The position numbers and the translations under genes were made by a program. Positions 9,885 through 21,700 of a DNA stretch of 64,000 nt are shown here, piece by piece. Numbering within the stretch: position 1 is the stretch's first letter; each line of letters opens with the position of its first letter. This DNA is from Crambe crambe (Eukaryota > Porifera > Demospongiae > Poecilosclerida > Crambeidae): assembly GCA_963924555.1 (NCBI GenBank), contig OZ004587.1:5270001-5334000 (forward strand). Reading direction: 5' to 3'. Below the pieces are notes generated by a model. That model was not told the DNA's origin. It was given only the letters and a program-made list of their open reading frames with translations, and made no database searches.

Positions 9885-10302
9885 ACCCTTATAACTTTGT
9901 GTCTCTTCTTATGGAATCAGGGACCGCTCTCAGTCTCGTGTACACACCCCACATCACGTTTGGGGAATGGAGAACAGGAAGAGGCAAAGGAGCAGACTCG
10001 TTGTGACAATGACGCTCCAGACAAACATTTCAGTGATATTTGGAGAATAACCATGCAGAGCTATATAACTAGCTGGCTATGTATTTAATATAATTATTAA
10101 CACTAAGCACTTGCTTTTCATTATAGCTTTGCTTTTATCTTAGTAATAGGAATGCTGTTTACAGCAATTGATTATGAGCAGAATTTCTTATTATTATGAA
10201 AAAAATATTTTTGCAATATTAAATTCATAGCTATTAGTTATGGCTATCCTGGAGAGTCAGTGTTAGCTAAAACTGGCAGAAAGTTATAGTAGCTATAGCT
10301 AA
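9885..10302. other. Intergenic; repeat shared with 21,515-21,560
   Basis: Positions 9,990-10,035 ('cagactcgttgtgacaatgac..ctccagacaaa') recur at 21,521-21,556, so part of this spacer is a dispersed repeat. The remainder, 10,090-10,302, is AT-rich with nothing recognised. Confidence 0.45.
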
Positions 10303-10665
10303 TTATTTCTTATCCTTAGCAGCATGATGAATGGCTCCACCAGCAGCTCCAGTAGTGGTGCCAGCTCCACCTCCAATAGCTGCACCTGCAGCTGCTCCTA
10401 CGGCTGCACCAATGATCGTTCCAGGACCTGGTACAATGGATCCCACCACAGCACCGATCACAGCTCCGATACCTCCACCAACACCTGCTCCAGCAACTGT
10501 ACCAACTGTAGCTCCTACTCCTACTTGTTTATGTAAGTCATCAGTGTCTTTGCTTTGAGGTGGTGGGTTTTCATATTCAGATCTAATTTTGGCTTTTCCA
10601 CCAACTGGTCCAGCATTTACAGTACCTTCTACTTCAATAGATTTTTTAGAGGGATGAGAAGACAT
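10303..10665 (-). CDS. Small glycine-zipper protein
   Basis: 120 aa if started at MSSHPSKKS (ATG at 10,665); an upstream in-frame ATG at 10,731 would add 22 residues of Leu/Cys-rich sequence, and I prefer the inner start. Residues 1-50 are hydrophilic. From about residue 53 the protein is a Gly/Ala/Val block with repeated GxxxG spacing (VGATVGTVAGAGVGGGIGAV, IGAVVGSIVPGPGTIIGAAV and so on), ending HHAAKDKK. This is a glycine-zipper pattern, expected to form tightly packed membrane-inserting helices. No Pfam family can be named from sequence alone. A diverged relative is at 22,298-22,522, sharing VGS(I/V)VPG.GT(I/L). Confidence 0.6.
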   Translation of the reverse strand: MSSHPSKKSIEVEGTVNAGPVGGKAKIRSEYENPPPQSKDTDDLHKQVGVGATVGTVAGAGVGGGIGAVIGAVVGSIVPGPGTIIGAAVGAAAGAAIGGGAGTTTGAAGGAIHHAAKDKK

Positions 10666-10731
10666 TTTGAAGGCTGCATGTAAATGAACAACTAATAGTT
10701 TATAGAGGCAACTCTTAAACAGTTGGGCCAC

Positions 10732-11611
10732 ATAAACTTAATTTTATTTTAGCCTGCCCGCATCATATTATTTATGGACGTACATTGAATTAATTAAAAT
10801 TTGTGGTTAAATTCTTATTGCTCATGCGCACTAGAGTTCACTACTCTAGCTGGAGTTGCTACACCTTCTGCTACTATGCTGTCTACCAAGTTTTCGTCCA
10901 AGACTACTGTACTGTACTGTATTCTTGCTAGAGACTGGTAGTCTCGCGTAGCCAGACCCAATTCTTTCCTTTTTCTTGGGGGCGGGGAAAAGAAAGGGTC
11001 CATAGAGCGTTTTGTTCTGAGTGCACCCAAATTCCGGTGCGTGCTTAGTTAGCGGTAAGGCGATTATCGCCATGGTTACAAACCCATTAAGACCAACTTA
11101 ATACAACCCTAAACACAGCGCATTCTTAAGCTGCAAGGATTAGTTAGTTAGCTAGCTAACTGTGATGACATCATTCATCATTTCTTACCTGGCTCCTGTT
11201 ATTCCATGCAGTTTTCCTCAAATTAACCGGACTCAGATCACTTTTACACAAGCAACACTTCACTAAAGATGCAGCAGCAGCCATGTTAAAATGCAAAACA
11301 ACCTTGTGGACTTTAATGAGATTCATAGTAACCATGGCGGTTATTGCCTTACCGCTAACTAAGTGGTGGTCAATTAGCGTCCACCAGAATTTGGATGCAC
11401 TCAGAACAAAACACTCTACGGGAGTTGACCAGGTATGGCTGCTTAGCGGTTGAGTTTCTCTGCAACGGTAGTGTTCTAGAGTGTCTGGTTTGCCCCCAGT
11501 TGTAGAGTAGGAAGTGCAACTGCAGCATCTCATAGCCGGTGCAACAACCTGCCTCATTAACTCATGAATTATTCATGAGCAAACATGCCCCCGCCACCTT
11601 GAAAGACAAAC
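10732..11611. repeat. Intergenic with an inverted-repeat element at about 10,998-11,430
   Basis: 'gcgttttgttctgagtgca' with 'ttagttagcggtaaggc' and 'gccatggttac' (11,008-11,080) returns inverted at 11,318-11,425, so the interval is a fold-back or TIR element with arms of about 90 bp. A GTCTCGCG-type relic lies at 10,937-10,960. The 128-aa minus-strand ORF at 11,171-11,557 overlaps this element and has no recognisable domain, so I do not call it a gene. Confidence 0.55.
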
Positions 11612-13740
11612 TTATGAAACTATGATACCTTTTGACAGGGAGAAGTATTCATTGTGTCTATCGTATACTCTCAGCACTCCAATTCCTTTCAGCAGATTCA
11701 TTTGTTTCTCATTCAAAGGAAAAACTTCATCCAGCTCGTGAAGGAGATAAAAAATGAGTTTGACACATCCTTCCTTCATACCTTTCAGGTGTATGGGCCT
11801 CTCCAATATTTTGGATATTTCGGATTGTATAATGCAAATTTCTTCTAAAGGAACATCAAATATTTTATCAGTTTTTACATAAAGTGCAGTTCTCTTCTCC
11901 TCTCCTGTTCCACCAGGGTTCAGCACTTCAGTAGGTACTTCACAAAGTCTGCGTTTGCAATAATCCTTGAAACTCACTTCATATTCAGTAAGTCTCTCCT
12001 TGTCATCAATAGTGCCAAGGTGGTTGATGATATCTTTTACAATTTTAAAACTGAATAATGAGCAATAGGTATTATCAAATGCCTTCAACAATATTTTGCT
12101 GACTTCATCATCAGATTCATCAAGTTCAGATATTTTATATGGCTTGAGAAGTATCTTCAAGAATCGTATCGATACCTTTTCATTGGATAAAGACTCTGCA
12201 GTTCGGAAAAGCAGTGATGAGAATTTAGATCGGATGTCTTCACTGTCTGCTATGAGTCTTCCCATCAGCATGTTCCTTTCTTCTTTTGATAAATGCTCAC
12301 TTTTCAGATAAGGAAATCTCTCTTCTGCTGTAGCAGATTTACCTAATAATAAAAATGAATGTGTATATGGGCTGACTGATCACAGATGGACACTATTAGG
12401 GCAATGCGTCACATTAATTTTGACAGCGAGTGAGTGAACAAGTATTCCTATAGGCTGTAGAGCTGATAGCTATTCATTTGTCCTTCAAATCCTCTATTGA
12501 GTTATGTAAGTGACAGGCAGTTGTAATGCTTATCACAAAGCACTTATATAGATAAGCCTAGTGCCTATATTATAGCACCTACTATTCATCATGACAAAAG
12601 GCTTGCAATTACAATTGGAGCATGCATGCGCATTATGTACTCACAGGGCGCTACTATTGCAAGACACATAAGTATGCCTGGGAATGTAGACCTATATAGC
12701 TACGTATAATAGTTATAGTTAAACTATGGCTTAGAGTGGTTTATGGGAAATACATACACGAGAGGCTGTTCATTTAAACCATGAGGCTACATTTCGCCTT
12801 GGGTCTAAATGGACTGCCTCAAGTGCATTTTCCATAAACCATATACCATAGTTTTTACAGGAAGCTACCTCTCAGGCTATAGTAAAGCCATAATTATATG
12901 TCAAAGGCACAGCCTGTAGTTCATACCCCTCCCACCACCAGCATACATTATGTTATTGTATATTTTATATAGAGCTCACCCGACTTGTTATTTGCACAGT
13001 CAGCGGATAATTGTGTCGGGGAAGCTGAAAAGGAGCCACTGCTGGGAGGTGGGGCAACCAGCATTGAGGTTATTCCTTCGGAAAGAGATCTTTGCAAAGA
13101 AGAAGCATAGGGTACAGGAGGGATGGATGTGGCCATTTGAGAAATTGTTCCCTCAGAGAGAGATCTTGGCAAAGTAGAGGCACTGGGTATAGGATGAGGG
13201 ATGGGTTTGGCCATCATAAAGGTCGTTCCCTCTAAAGACTTCCGTGATGTTATTGGCAGAGTAGCAGTAATGGGTATGGGTTCAGGTTGGGTTTTAGCTA
13301 TAATATAGAAACAATAAATTATTAATTGAATTAGCTACATCTTGTACCTGGTAGGGGCTGGAGGGTGAATATAGCAGCTGGAGAGGAGAGTTTGGGAGAC
13401 ACTTCAGGACCTTGATACTCTTTATCAAGAATCTCATTAATGTCTCTGTATCTTGTGCTGTTCTGGTGCATGTAGTTGACCACTATATGGTAATTGCGAG
13501 GATGGAGTTCAACTCGATCTCTGATTGCAGCCACCAGTATGCTAGATTTCTCAGCAGGAGAGAGTCTTGATGTTGGGCTGTTGATGACATCATAATCATC
13601 TGTTGTGAGGAGTCCCTGCTCACGAAGAAACTGTGCTATAGCTCTGTCAGACTTGAGAGCAATCTCTAGCTTCCTGCTGCACTTCACAATAGTGGAATAC
13701 TCCTTGGACTCTGCCATTTCCACCACCAACAATACCTCCA
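11612..13740 (-). CDS. CARD-like death-fold protein with an unknown C-terminal domain, three exons
   Basis: Minus strand. Exons are 13,740-13,348 (ATG at 13,717), 13,297-12,980 and 12,342-11,612; introns have donors gtacaag and gtgagct and acceptors attatag and attattag. Phases agree (P-A and S-G junctions), giving 472 aa. Residues about 10-95 (KLEIALKSDRAIAQFLREQG, LSPAEKSSILVAAI, INEILDKEY) look like a six-helix CARD/death fold. Exon 2 is a Pro/Ser linker with two repeats of S..LPRSLSEGT / S..LQRSLSEGI. Exon 3 is a mostly helical domain (RSKFSSLLFRTAESL, FKDYCKRRLCEVPTE, LKGMKEGCVKLIFYLLHEL) that I cannot name. A further 5' non-coding exon is likely because 13,740 is preceded by an acceptor (attctacag). 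Probable role: adaptor in innate-immune or apoptotic signalling, inferred from the CARD alone. Confidence 0.75.
12343..12979 (-). other. Second intron of the CARD-like gene, with a fold-back MITE
   Basis: 637-bp intron. Positions 12,718-12,858 form an inverted repeat ('aaactatggc..gtggtttatggg' against 'ccataaaccatataccatagttt'), about 140 bp, a MITE-like hairpin. Nothing else recognised. Confidence 0.55.
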
Positions 13741-14332
13741 CTGTAGAATACACAAAATTAAAGACATGTGATGGATTTAGTATATCACTTACATTGCAAG
13801 AATAGGTATACTCTCTCAGCTGGAATAGCTAGGATTAAGATTGCTGAAGATGCTAACTGATCAGTTTGAGAGTGAGGTATCTGAGAAAAGATTATAAGAT
13901 AAAAAGTGGGTGGGTCCCCACAATTGCAGCTGGGCTCAATGTTATTATTAGCTAAGGTAATTCTGAATACTTTTTTGGGGAAAATGGTTCTTATTTCTGA
14001 CTGGGAGCAGATAGAAACATGCTGCAAAGTGCAGATGAAAGTTGAATCTTTTCTCTAACTAGTAGTGAAAAGTTTCATTGTGGATAATTTATTATAGAGC
14101 CAAGAATAAAGGCACTCAAAAATTGGTGGGTTGGGGTAATTCCGAATGATTGTTGTGGCCACACAAAGCATAAAACTGCTTAGCCTTTCAACTTGCTTTT
14201 CAAAACTTCATCCCTAGTACCACCTTCAGAGGGCTAGATCAATCGTTCATCATTGTCTGATTCTGCCAGTAAGTTTTAGAAAGTTCAAAATCAAGGGGCA
14301 TTATAGATAGCCTCAGTGCACAAGAAGCTTGC
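13741..14332. other. 5' flank of the CARD-like gene
   Basis: A possible donor (gcaat|gtaagtga) at about 13,790 on the minus strand suggests a 5' non-coding exon near 13,793. The 80-aa minus ORF 13,785-14,027 would be that exon; its sequence is not protein-like. The rest is AT-rich spacer. Confidence 0.35.
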
Positions 14333-14828
14333 AGTGGCGTAGGAAGATGGTTTTGAATAGGGGGCCACCTAAGTAATAGTCAAGGACCATGCCTATTTTA
14401 CTTGGGGGGGGGGGGGGAGGGAGGGGCAGGGGGCACTAATGACTGGTTTTTAGAAAAAAAATCAAAGTTAGTCCAAAGTAATTTATTCTTCATTGGTTTA
14501 CAATATTCTTTGTGTATATATAGTTGTTCAATTGACATTCAGTCATAGTGCTTCTTAAAATTTTATAGCTAAGTTTTCATTTGATGAAGGGAAGAAAAAG
14601 AGCGTTTCTATTGTGGCTGAAGTGACTGGAAATGTCAAGTATAATCTAATCAGTTTATCTACTTCCTGAAACATGCCTTTGTAGATTTCATTATAGCTGT
14701 GAAGTATTATGCAGTGTAGTATAGTAGCTATAGCAATTATGCAATCAATAATAAGGGGGGCCCTGCCCCCTGTCTGAAAATAATAGGGGGGCCCTGGCCC
14801 CTGTGGCCCCCCTGTTCCTACGCCAGTG
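14333..14828. mobile_element. 496-bp hAT-like MITE with 5-bp target-site duplication
   Basis: Ends CAGTGGCGTAGGAA and (inverted) CACTGGCGTAGGAA, flanked on both sides by GCTTG (14,328-14,332 and 14,829-14,833). Contains a poly-G tract at 14,404-14,417 and a subterminal 'gggggcc(a/c)(c)ctg' motif. No ORF. CAGTGGCGTA ends are hAT-like, and 5-bp duplications are reported for the hAT5 subgroup. The element at 38,536-39,137 has related ends. Confidence 0.75.
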
Positions 14829-15229
14829 GCTTGATCTTCAAGAGTTGTTGAAAAGATAGAGCAATAGGTGTATCAAGTTTGAGCTTGAAACCACTCTTCC
14901 TTTTGAAGTAACCTCAGGTATTCAGAATTACCCTGTATTCAGAATTACCCTGACTTAGCTTACCACTCACCTTCGGAAGTTCCTAAACATATTTACCTAA
15001 CTTCTGCTAAAAAGATTATACTACTCAAGATAATGCTATAAACTGACTCAAGACCTTTGAATCAATCAATGACCGTATTTACTGAGTCAAACGAAAACGG
15101 GAACGGATCGTCACAATAATTTGTGATCGCGCGCACGTGATCACTTCCTGTGTATTAAATTTTTATCTCAGAATGGGTCTGGTCTAATGCGTATACCGTT
15201 CTCGTTCTCAAGGCGTGGTTTATGTAATC
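14829..15229. other. Intergenic, no gene seen
   Basis: AT-rich spacer turning GC-richer with several CpG-containing motifs (gatcgcgcgcacgtgatc) at 15,080-15,230. Possibly a promoter, but no gene was found either side to use it. Confidence 0.3.
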
Positions 15230-16317
15230 ATAGATATAAGAGGTTTACGGGATTGGAAACGGATCACGTGCTCTCGTTAGCAACTAACAACCGAGGCGCG
15301 TTGACAGCTGAATGACATAGCACTTTTGTCAAAGTTGCTGTTCTGACAAGATCCATGAGGTAAGACTTATGCCAATGATACTATAATACACTAGGGCATA
15401 GATTTACTGTATGAAATAAATTTTAGCTCAGATTTTCAAGTTTAATCCTACAAATACTACTGTAGTGGTTAATGGGACTATAATCCCTCTCACGCTTGAT
15501 AGAATCAATTGCTGTTGCCCATTTTCTGATCAAAAGGCATGTAAACTTTAGCTACATGGAATAGTAATGTTAGTTTTTGTCTCTAGCATTTGCAAGTGGT
15601 GTTAAAACTGTAATCCCTCTCCCAAGAAATAGATTAACAATATTGCAACTGTATTAGTTATTTCAGGGAAAGGATAGAACAGTAAATGGAATTGGTGCAT
15701 TCGTTTTCTATACAATAGTCATCCCATGGAGATGGCAGGCTTACTATATTTCCCCCCTAATATCCATAGGGTCCACAGGACAGCTGACTGAGCCGAATTC
15801 TTGAGGTGGATGGTGTCAAAATCCAACAGCCAAAAGCTGGAAGTATTGCAATAATGCTGATGAGGGAGAACTGAGCAGAAACTGGTGGATAACTTTGGGG
15901 CAAAATTATCTAGCTATAATAATGATGAATTTATGTCTAATTTTAATACCAAAAGTCATTCTGGCCTTTCTTTCAAATCAATCACATAAAATTAATGTAT
16001 AATGAGCAATGATAGGTACTCATAGTTATAATTACAAGGAAAAAAGTTATGAATAATTAATAACTTCCTTCCTCAGACTCTCCAACTTCAACTCTCTGAC
16101 TCTTCACTTCTTCAATACCTTCCCCTTAGCTTACTTGTACTATTCTGTGAGCTGTAGGGGCAGAACATCACTTTAATTGCCTTGAAAGGAGTGAATATTG
16201 ATCTCCTTTCACGGCCATTAATATAATTAATGCTGCATGCGCGTGCGCATCTGTCAACGCGCCTCGGTTGTGCAGTTCATTGGGCGTTTCCAATCCCGTA
16301 AAACCTCTTATATCTAT
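15230..16317. mobile_element. TIR-bounded block (about 1.09 kb)
   Basis: Left arm 15,230-15,316 (atagatataagaggtttacg ... cgaggcgcgttgacag) returns inverted at 16,247-16,317 (ctgtcaacgcgcctcgg ... cctcttatatctat). The arms share 'acgggattggaaac' and 'aaccgaggcgcgttgacag'. The interior has no ORF over 60 aa. It abuts the next element, so it may be part of a nested composite. Confidence 0.55.
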
Positions 16318-17713
16318 AGCCCCGTTTACACGGGGGTTCTAACCCGGATTCGACCCGGATTCGCTTCGCGTGTGAACGGTGCCAACCCGGATTCCAATCC
16401 GGGTAGCCCAACCCACATCAATTAGAGCCGTGTTTACACGTGCGCCCAACCATAGATATACTAGACTACGTACACAGGATTGGAAACAGGGCATGCGCGC
16501 ATAGAATTTATAGACCATCCGTGTAGGTACCTGGCAAACAGAGAAATCTTACACAAAATAAGAAAGAGGATGAAAGGCAAGGTATTTAGCGCAGCAATAA
16601 TTATGATTATGAGTGAAAAGGCTCAATGACCTATAGCTGTAGTAGTTTATCATGTCAGTTTAGTCTATTTACTGTTGCTATGGAAGAAAAACGTGGAAAC
16701 AGGTGACTGAAAAGTTTTGTGGCACTCCTACTACTAAAATAGAAGTCTAGCTGCCTTACTTTTGGTATAAAATGAAAGATACTAGTTGACCATACGTACT
16801 CAAGTAGTTTTAATTTTGTGCAGGGCTCGAGATGGCATGCCATTTGCCATTGATGGTTTAAGAAGCCATTTCACTATGTTGTTGTTCTTATATGAGGAGA
16901 TGAGATACCTTCTTGTATCAGGGGCAGGAAAGGATACACTGGGGCAGCTTTACTCTTCATCTTGATCCCTCAAAACAAGTATATCACAACAAATCTCTCG
17001 ATGAATTGGATGTTCAGCAGTGCACTATCAGTACTTGTTATTATCATTTTTTTATTATAATATGAAAGGAAATATGTGTAAAGTGACAGTATTAGTTGTT
17101 ACATTATAGTATCCTTCTTTACTATAGCTTTTCTTGACAGCCAGCCATGGGTAATCTGAAGAAACAGTAACATCGACATGATTTTTTTACAGGCACCTCT
17201 AAAAAGTACATATGTACATATAAATGATCACTACCTAACAGATTAGTGGGGAAAAGGTGACTATACTTTTAATATCCAAGCTCCAGAGGTCCACAAAGTC
17301 GAACTACCATTGTTACTCGCAATTATACCCTCTAACACTTGAGAAACCAGCCTTTTTAAGAACTATGCTTGTTTAGCACTATACTAGCCCACTCTTTGCA
17401 TTCTTTGAACTTACCAATTGGCTATAGTTTAGCAGAAATTTGGCGCACTACTTCTCCTCCCCTGTTTGTTTGGGGCAATTTAGCACGAACAGCTGCCTAC
17501 ACGGATTGTCAGTATTGTCGTTATGGGCGCACGTGACCTGTTTCCAATCCTGTGTACGTAGTCTAGTATATCTATGGCCCAACCCGGGTTGAGATTCAAT
17601 CCGGATTCCAATCAACCTAATTGATGTGGGTTGGGCTACCCGGTTTTGAATCCGGGTTGGCACCGTTCACACGGGAAGCGAATCCGGGTTAGAACCCCCG
17701 TGTAAACGGGGCT
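16318..17713. mobile_element. 1.4-kb TIR element, possibly PIF/Harbinger-like
   Basis: Ends are AGCCCCGTTTACACGGGGG and its inverse, with inverted repeats running about 120 bp (16,318-16,440 against 17,617-17,713). A further inverted pair lies inside: 'accatagatatactagacta' at 16,449 against 17,530-17,577. Flanks are TAT on both sides (16,315-16,317 and 17,714-17,716), a 3-bp target-site duplication. The interior holds only short ORFs. Confidence 0.6.
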
Positions 17714-17835
17714 TATGTTGATTGGAATCCGGATTGAATCTCAACCCGGGTTGGGCGCGCGTGTAAACAAGGCTTAGGTTGATTGGAATCCGGATTGAAT
17801 CTCAACCCGGGTTGGGCGCGCGTGTAAACAAGGCT
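17714..17835. repeat. Tandem duplicate of a 60-bp TIR fragment
   Basis: 'ttgattggaatccggattga' with 'ggttgggcgcgcgtgtaaac' and 'aaggct' occurs twice head-to-tail (17,718-17,775 and 17,778-17,835). It repeats the end of the adjacent element. Confidence 0.65.
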
Positions 17836-17839
17836 ATTA

Positions 17840-18720
17840 TGATGTAATAGTTAGAACACGGTAGTCTGGTGATTATTTGGCCAGTCCTGGTGATTATTTG
17901 GCCATAATCACCAGGACTACCGTGTTCTAACTGTTATATATCCCCAGGGCGCACGATTTCATTGGTCGGGTCTGTAGCTAGAGCGTAGCTACCCCTTAGT
18001 TACGAAACAAAACGAAAACTCCTGCCATGGCTTGTCCCTGTCCTGTGATGTGCCGTTGTTCAGACGCCAACTCTAGCCTCGTGCTCTCAAGCAAGACTAC
18101 GAACTACGAGGCTCCTCCCATGCCCACCACACCCAGCTATTAACGAGTTCCTCCACCCACGTTTTGTGTTTGCTAGCGACAGCGAAGCTAGCGGAAGGTA
18201 TGACGCCAAATACCAATGGGCCTTAGAAATAATTTCTTCTTGTGGAAAATTGCAAAAAAAAAAAAAGGAGTTTCCTTGTGACCCAGCACCAGATGACTTC
18301 TTCATTTTCCAACAATCAGCTATAAACTACCCAGAGACAGAAATAGATTAATTCTTTAGTAATAGTTAATGACAATGTTATAGACTGATCGTTAACTTCA
18401 TAATCATCTTCTTCCAACAGTCAGCTATAAACTACCAACATAATACAGAGACAGAAATAAACTCTTTAGTAATAGCTAGGTAATGACAATGTTATCTGAT
18501 CATTATCTCATAGATTATCTTCATTATCTTCTTCCAACAGTCAGCTTCATAAAACCTAAAACTGTTGTTATTCATAGCCTGGGGAACAGTGCGTTATGAC
18601 TGTGCGTCATGAGTCATAACGCACTTTACCCTAAGGGAGGGAATTTATGACAGTAAGAGCACTTTTCTCTATGGGAGTAAATGTATTAGGTGGGATATAT
18701 TATGACGTATGACTATCATT
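17840..18720. repeat. 880-bp block duplicated in inverse orientation at 52,195-52,925
   Basis: Begins with a hairpin (gttagaacacggtagtc ... gactaccgtgttctaac, 17,850-17,930) and ends near 'atgggagtaaatgtattagg'. The reverse complement is at 52,195-52,925 with indels: a triplicated 'cagctataaactacc' segment is present here but not there. Plus-strand ORF 18,166-18,351 reads ASGRYDAKYQWALEIISSCG then DPAPDDFFIFQQSAINYPET and is partly preserved in the inverse copy (DPVPDDFFIFQQSAINYPET), so it may be a captured exon. I do not recognise it. Confidence 0.6.
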
Positions 18721-21700
18721 TAAAAAGTGCGAGTATAAAATTAATTTTTTATTTGTAGCAGCATGGAAGAGATGTCTCCTCAGAGTTGCAGCTTAACATT
18801 GCAAGCGGTAGCCCAAACACTTCTCTCTTATAGAACCAGGGAGAATGCAGCTATGGCTGCATCTTGATCCTTACTATTCTTATCCATGGACCTATCAAAG
18901 ACACTAGGAAGTAGCTAATATATATGATTTTCCATAGCCAGTAGGGAGTGACACAAAGGTATCATGGCCAGTTACAAATTTCTGTGAAGAGTCCTTTCTT
19001 GCTCTGGCTTCGTGGTGAAATAGTCAAGTAACCCCGCCGTCCTGGCAATGATTGAAGAGTGTTTGGCTCAGCAGCTTCTGTTCCATACATGGACTTGGGC
19101 TCTGGAAACTATGCTAGAAAGCTTAGCACTAGCTGCTAGCAAAAAATCTATCTCGCAATTTTTACACCTTCTCTCACGTGCTCCATAAGTCTCACGTGCT
19201 CCATAAGCTATACAGCTCTAATATGCTCCTCCAGATTTTGGAGGAGAGAACGAAAAAGGTATACGCATTAGACCAGACCCCTATTTTTTACAGGGGGCTG
19301 CACACGCGAGACTATCTTCTGTACATCGGACATCTCAATGCAAAATGGATTAGACCTTTGATACTTTGCATGTGGATAGCCAACAGTATGAAGTACAAAA
19401 CTTAAGTCTAGCTTGAAAACACACTGAACTGCAGGATAATGAAATATCACAAAAAATCAGGTTTGGAGTGACACAGCAAACTTTCTACTTATAAAAGATT
19501 GAATGGAGGCCTTTCTTTATAGTGTGGAGTAATCAGATTGCTTGTATGTTTGACCAATAAAAAGTTATACAAGTTTATTGGCACTACTTTTCCAACTTTC
19601 TCCAAACTGGTCAACATTAGTACACCAGACATCTCAATGCAAATGGTCTGTTCCCAAAATTTTAAGTTGCTGTCTGATTCACACAGTTTGAACTTTAATA
19701 TGATATGATAAGATATGCACAAAACCTTGTCAGAAATGAAATATGACTGTTGAAAAGTATAGAAAATATCTGGTTCACAGCTCCAGACCCACTGTTGTGA
19801 TGTCACATGGACCAATCAGATTTGCAGGCAATGATGTCAGCATGGTCCATGTGACCTTGCTGGCTGAAGTACTAGTGTCAAGCAACCTGCAATCCACTGT
19901 ACAGCTCAATAGAGTCATTAAAATAATATGTCCATCATGAAACGTCATCAAGTGGTTTGTAGTGTGGTTTCCAATCAGGTCAGTACTTAAAAACACACCA
20001 AAATATCAAAATTACCTGCCTGGTTGCTTATAAGAGATACAATCACTGAAATAGTGGTCTTCAAGGTGCATTCGTTGGGCCCCTTTCCTGACTTACCACT
20101 TTGAGTGTTGCAGTCTTCTTGCATGCTAACAACTACATCATAGGCTGTAGTGTGCTAAATGTTTAGAACACTTCTTGCAAATAATTATAATAAGGAAACT
20201 TGAGGTGTGAAATAGACACTCTGCATGGATATAATACAATAATGTATCATAACTGCAATGATAGAATGCCACGAAAGCTCCTTTCAAGGAGAGCTAAGAA
20301 TTGGAAGAGTGAAGAAATACCTCTCCCATAATCAAGTACTAATGCTCTAAGTCTAATGCAGCCAAGTCTAAAAATGCAAGTGAGTCAAGAAACTCTTTTG
20401 GGTTACGTTTGCTCAAAACTTTACAAGAAAATGACGATCATTAATAGATGGAGATTTGTCATGGAATCCTAGAGGATGTAAATTTACAATGATCAGCAAT
20501 TTGTGTAGAGTTTTAGATGATGCAAGCAAGGCAGTCTTTTACGTATGATTGCTGCACACATTATGTACCCACAAATTTCTCGAATGATTATAAGTTTATA
20601 GCTAGCTAGTTTCTTCTCCTCTTTTTGAAGGACTCATTGATATTTTCTTCATTATTAGAGCCCTCATGTAGCTATTTCTTTTTTGAAATATTTCGACTCA
20701 CAATTTTTATAACTCTCAATGCCTGAGTATTTACTGTCTGTCTCAAACATTATAGGCTTCTCATGGGTAGCTATAACCCCTCTGGCGATGACACTGAAAA
20801 ATTTCTCCAAGGGGTTCTGAGCGATTCATTCACTCTTGGTATATGTATATATTTACTTGACAAGCTCAATGCTGGAAAGAAAAGATTGTATTATGATAAT
20901 AGCTATTACTGATCACTTGTAACATATCTCAAGGCATTACATTCTTCCTATCAGGCCAGTTCTTTTTTGAACATTGGCTGAAAATGTGTTGGGAGAAATA
21001 TAGGATCATTAAACTGTCCCACAGCTTGCTAAACTTAAAAGGTCTTCTGATATTAATTTTAGAGGTAGTCTGGTGGCACCGACCGTAAAGGGTTGACGCC
21101 GCCAGACTAATTTAGAGGATCATAAACTATGATATTTTCTCGAAATCTTTTCCCTCCAGTAACATCCTGCCACTCTTTCACAATAACACTTCTTAAAATA
21201 TTGTTAGCTATTATAATTATGATGTTGCCCTTAAAATCCTTTTTTTTTTTTTTTTTTTTTTCACTTTCTCAGCTATCTTATGATTTATGGCATTTTTAAG
21301 ACGAAATGAAGCAATTGCATCAATTGCTTCAAAACTGACATATCCTGTGGGTTAATACATGCATGAAGTAGCTAGGTATAGAAATATATAACTTGCCCTT
21401 CTGCCATAGTGCTGCAGCTCGCCTATACATTCTGTACTACTTTCATATTACCCGCCAATCGTAGACGCGCGCGCCATGACAAGTTGTCACGATATCGCGA
21501 TCTCCGTACGGCTATATCACGCAGACTCGTTGTGATAATGACACTCCAGACAAATATTAATTTTCAGCATGGACACTGGACTAATCCTCCAGAAAGAAAA
21601 TTTTTAGAGCTGGATATTTGCTTGAAGTACAATAGCTAGCTCTATTCCGTATAGCAGATAATGCTGCTAGTTACAGAGATAGTAAAGAACTGAAAGTACA

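Noticed and set aside
11171..11557. 128-aa minus-strand ORF with several Cys residues
   Set aside because: Lies across an inverted-repeat element; Cys spacing does not fit a zinc-finger family.
19489..19996. ORFs of 65-108 aa on both strands
   Set aside because: Mutually overlapping, no recognisable motif, no splice context.
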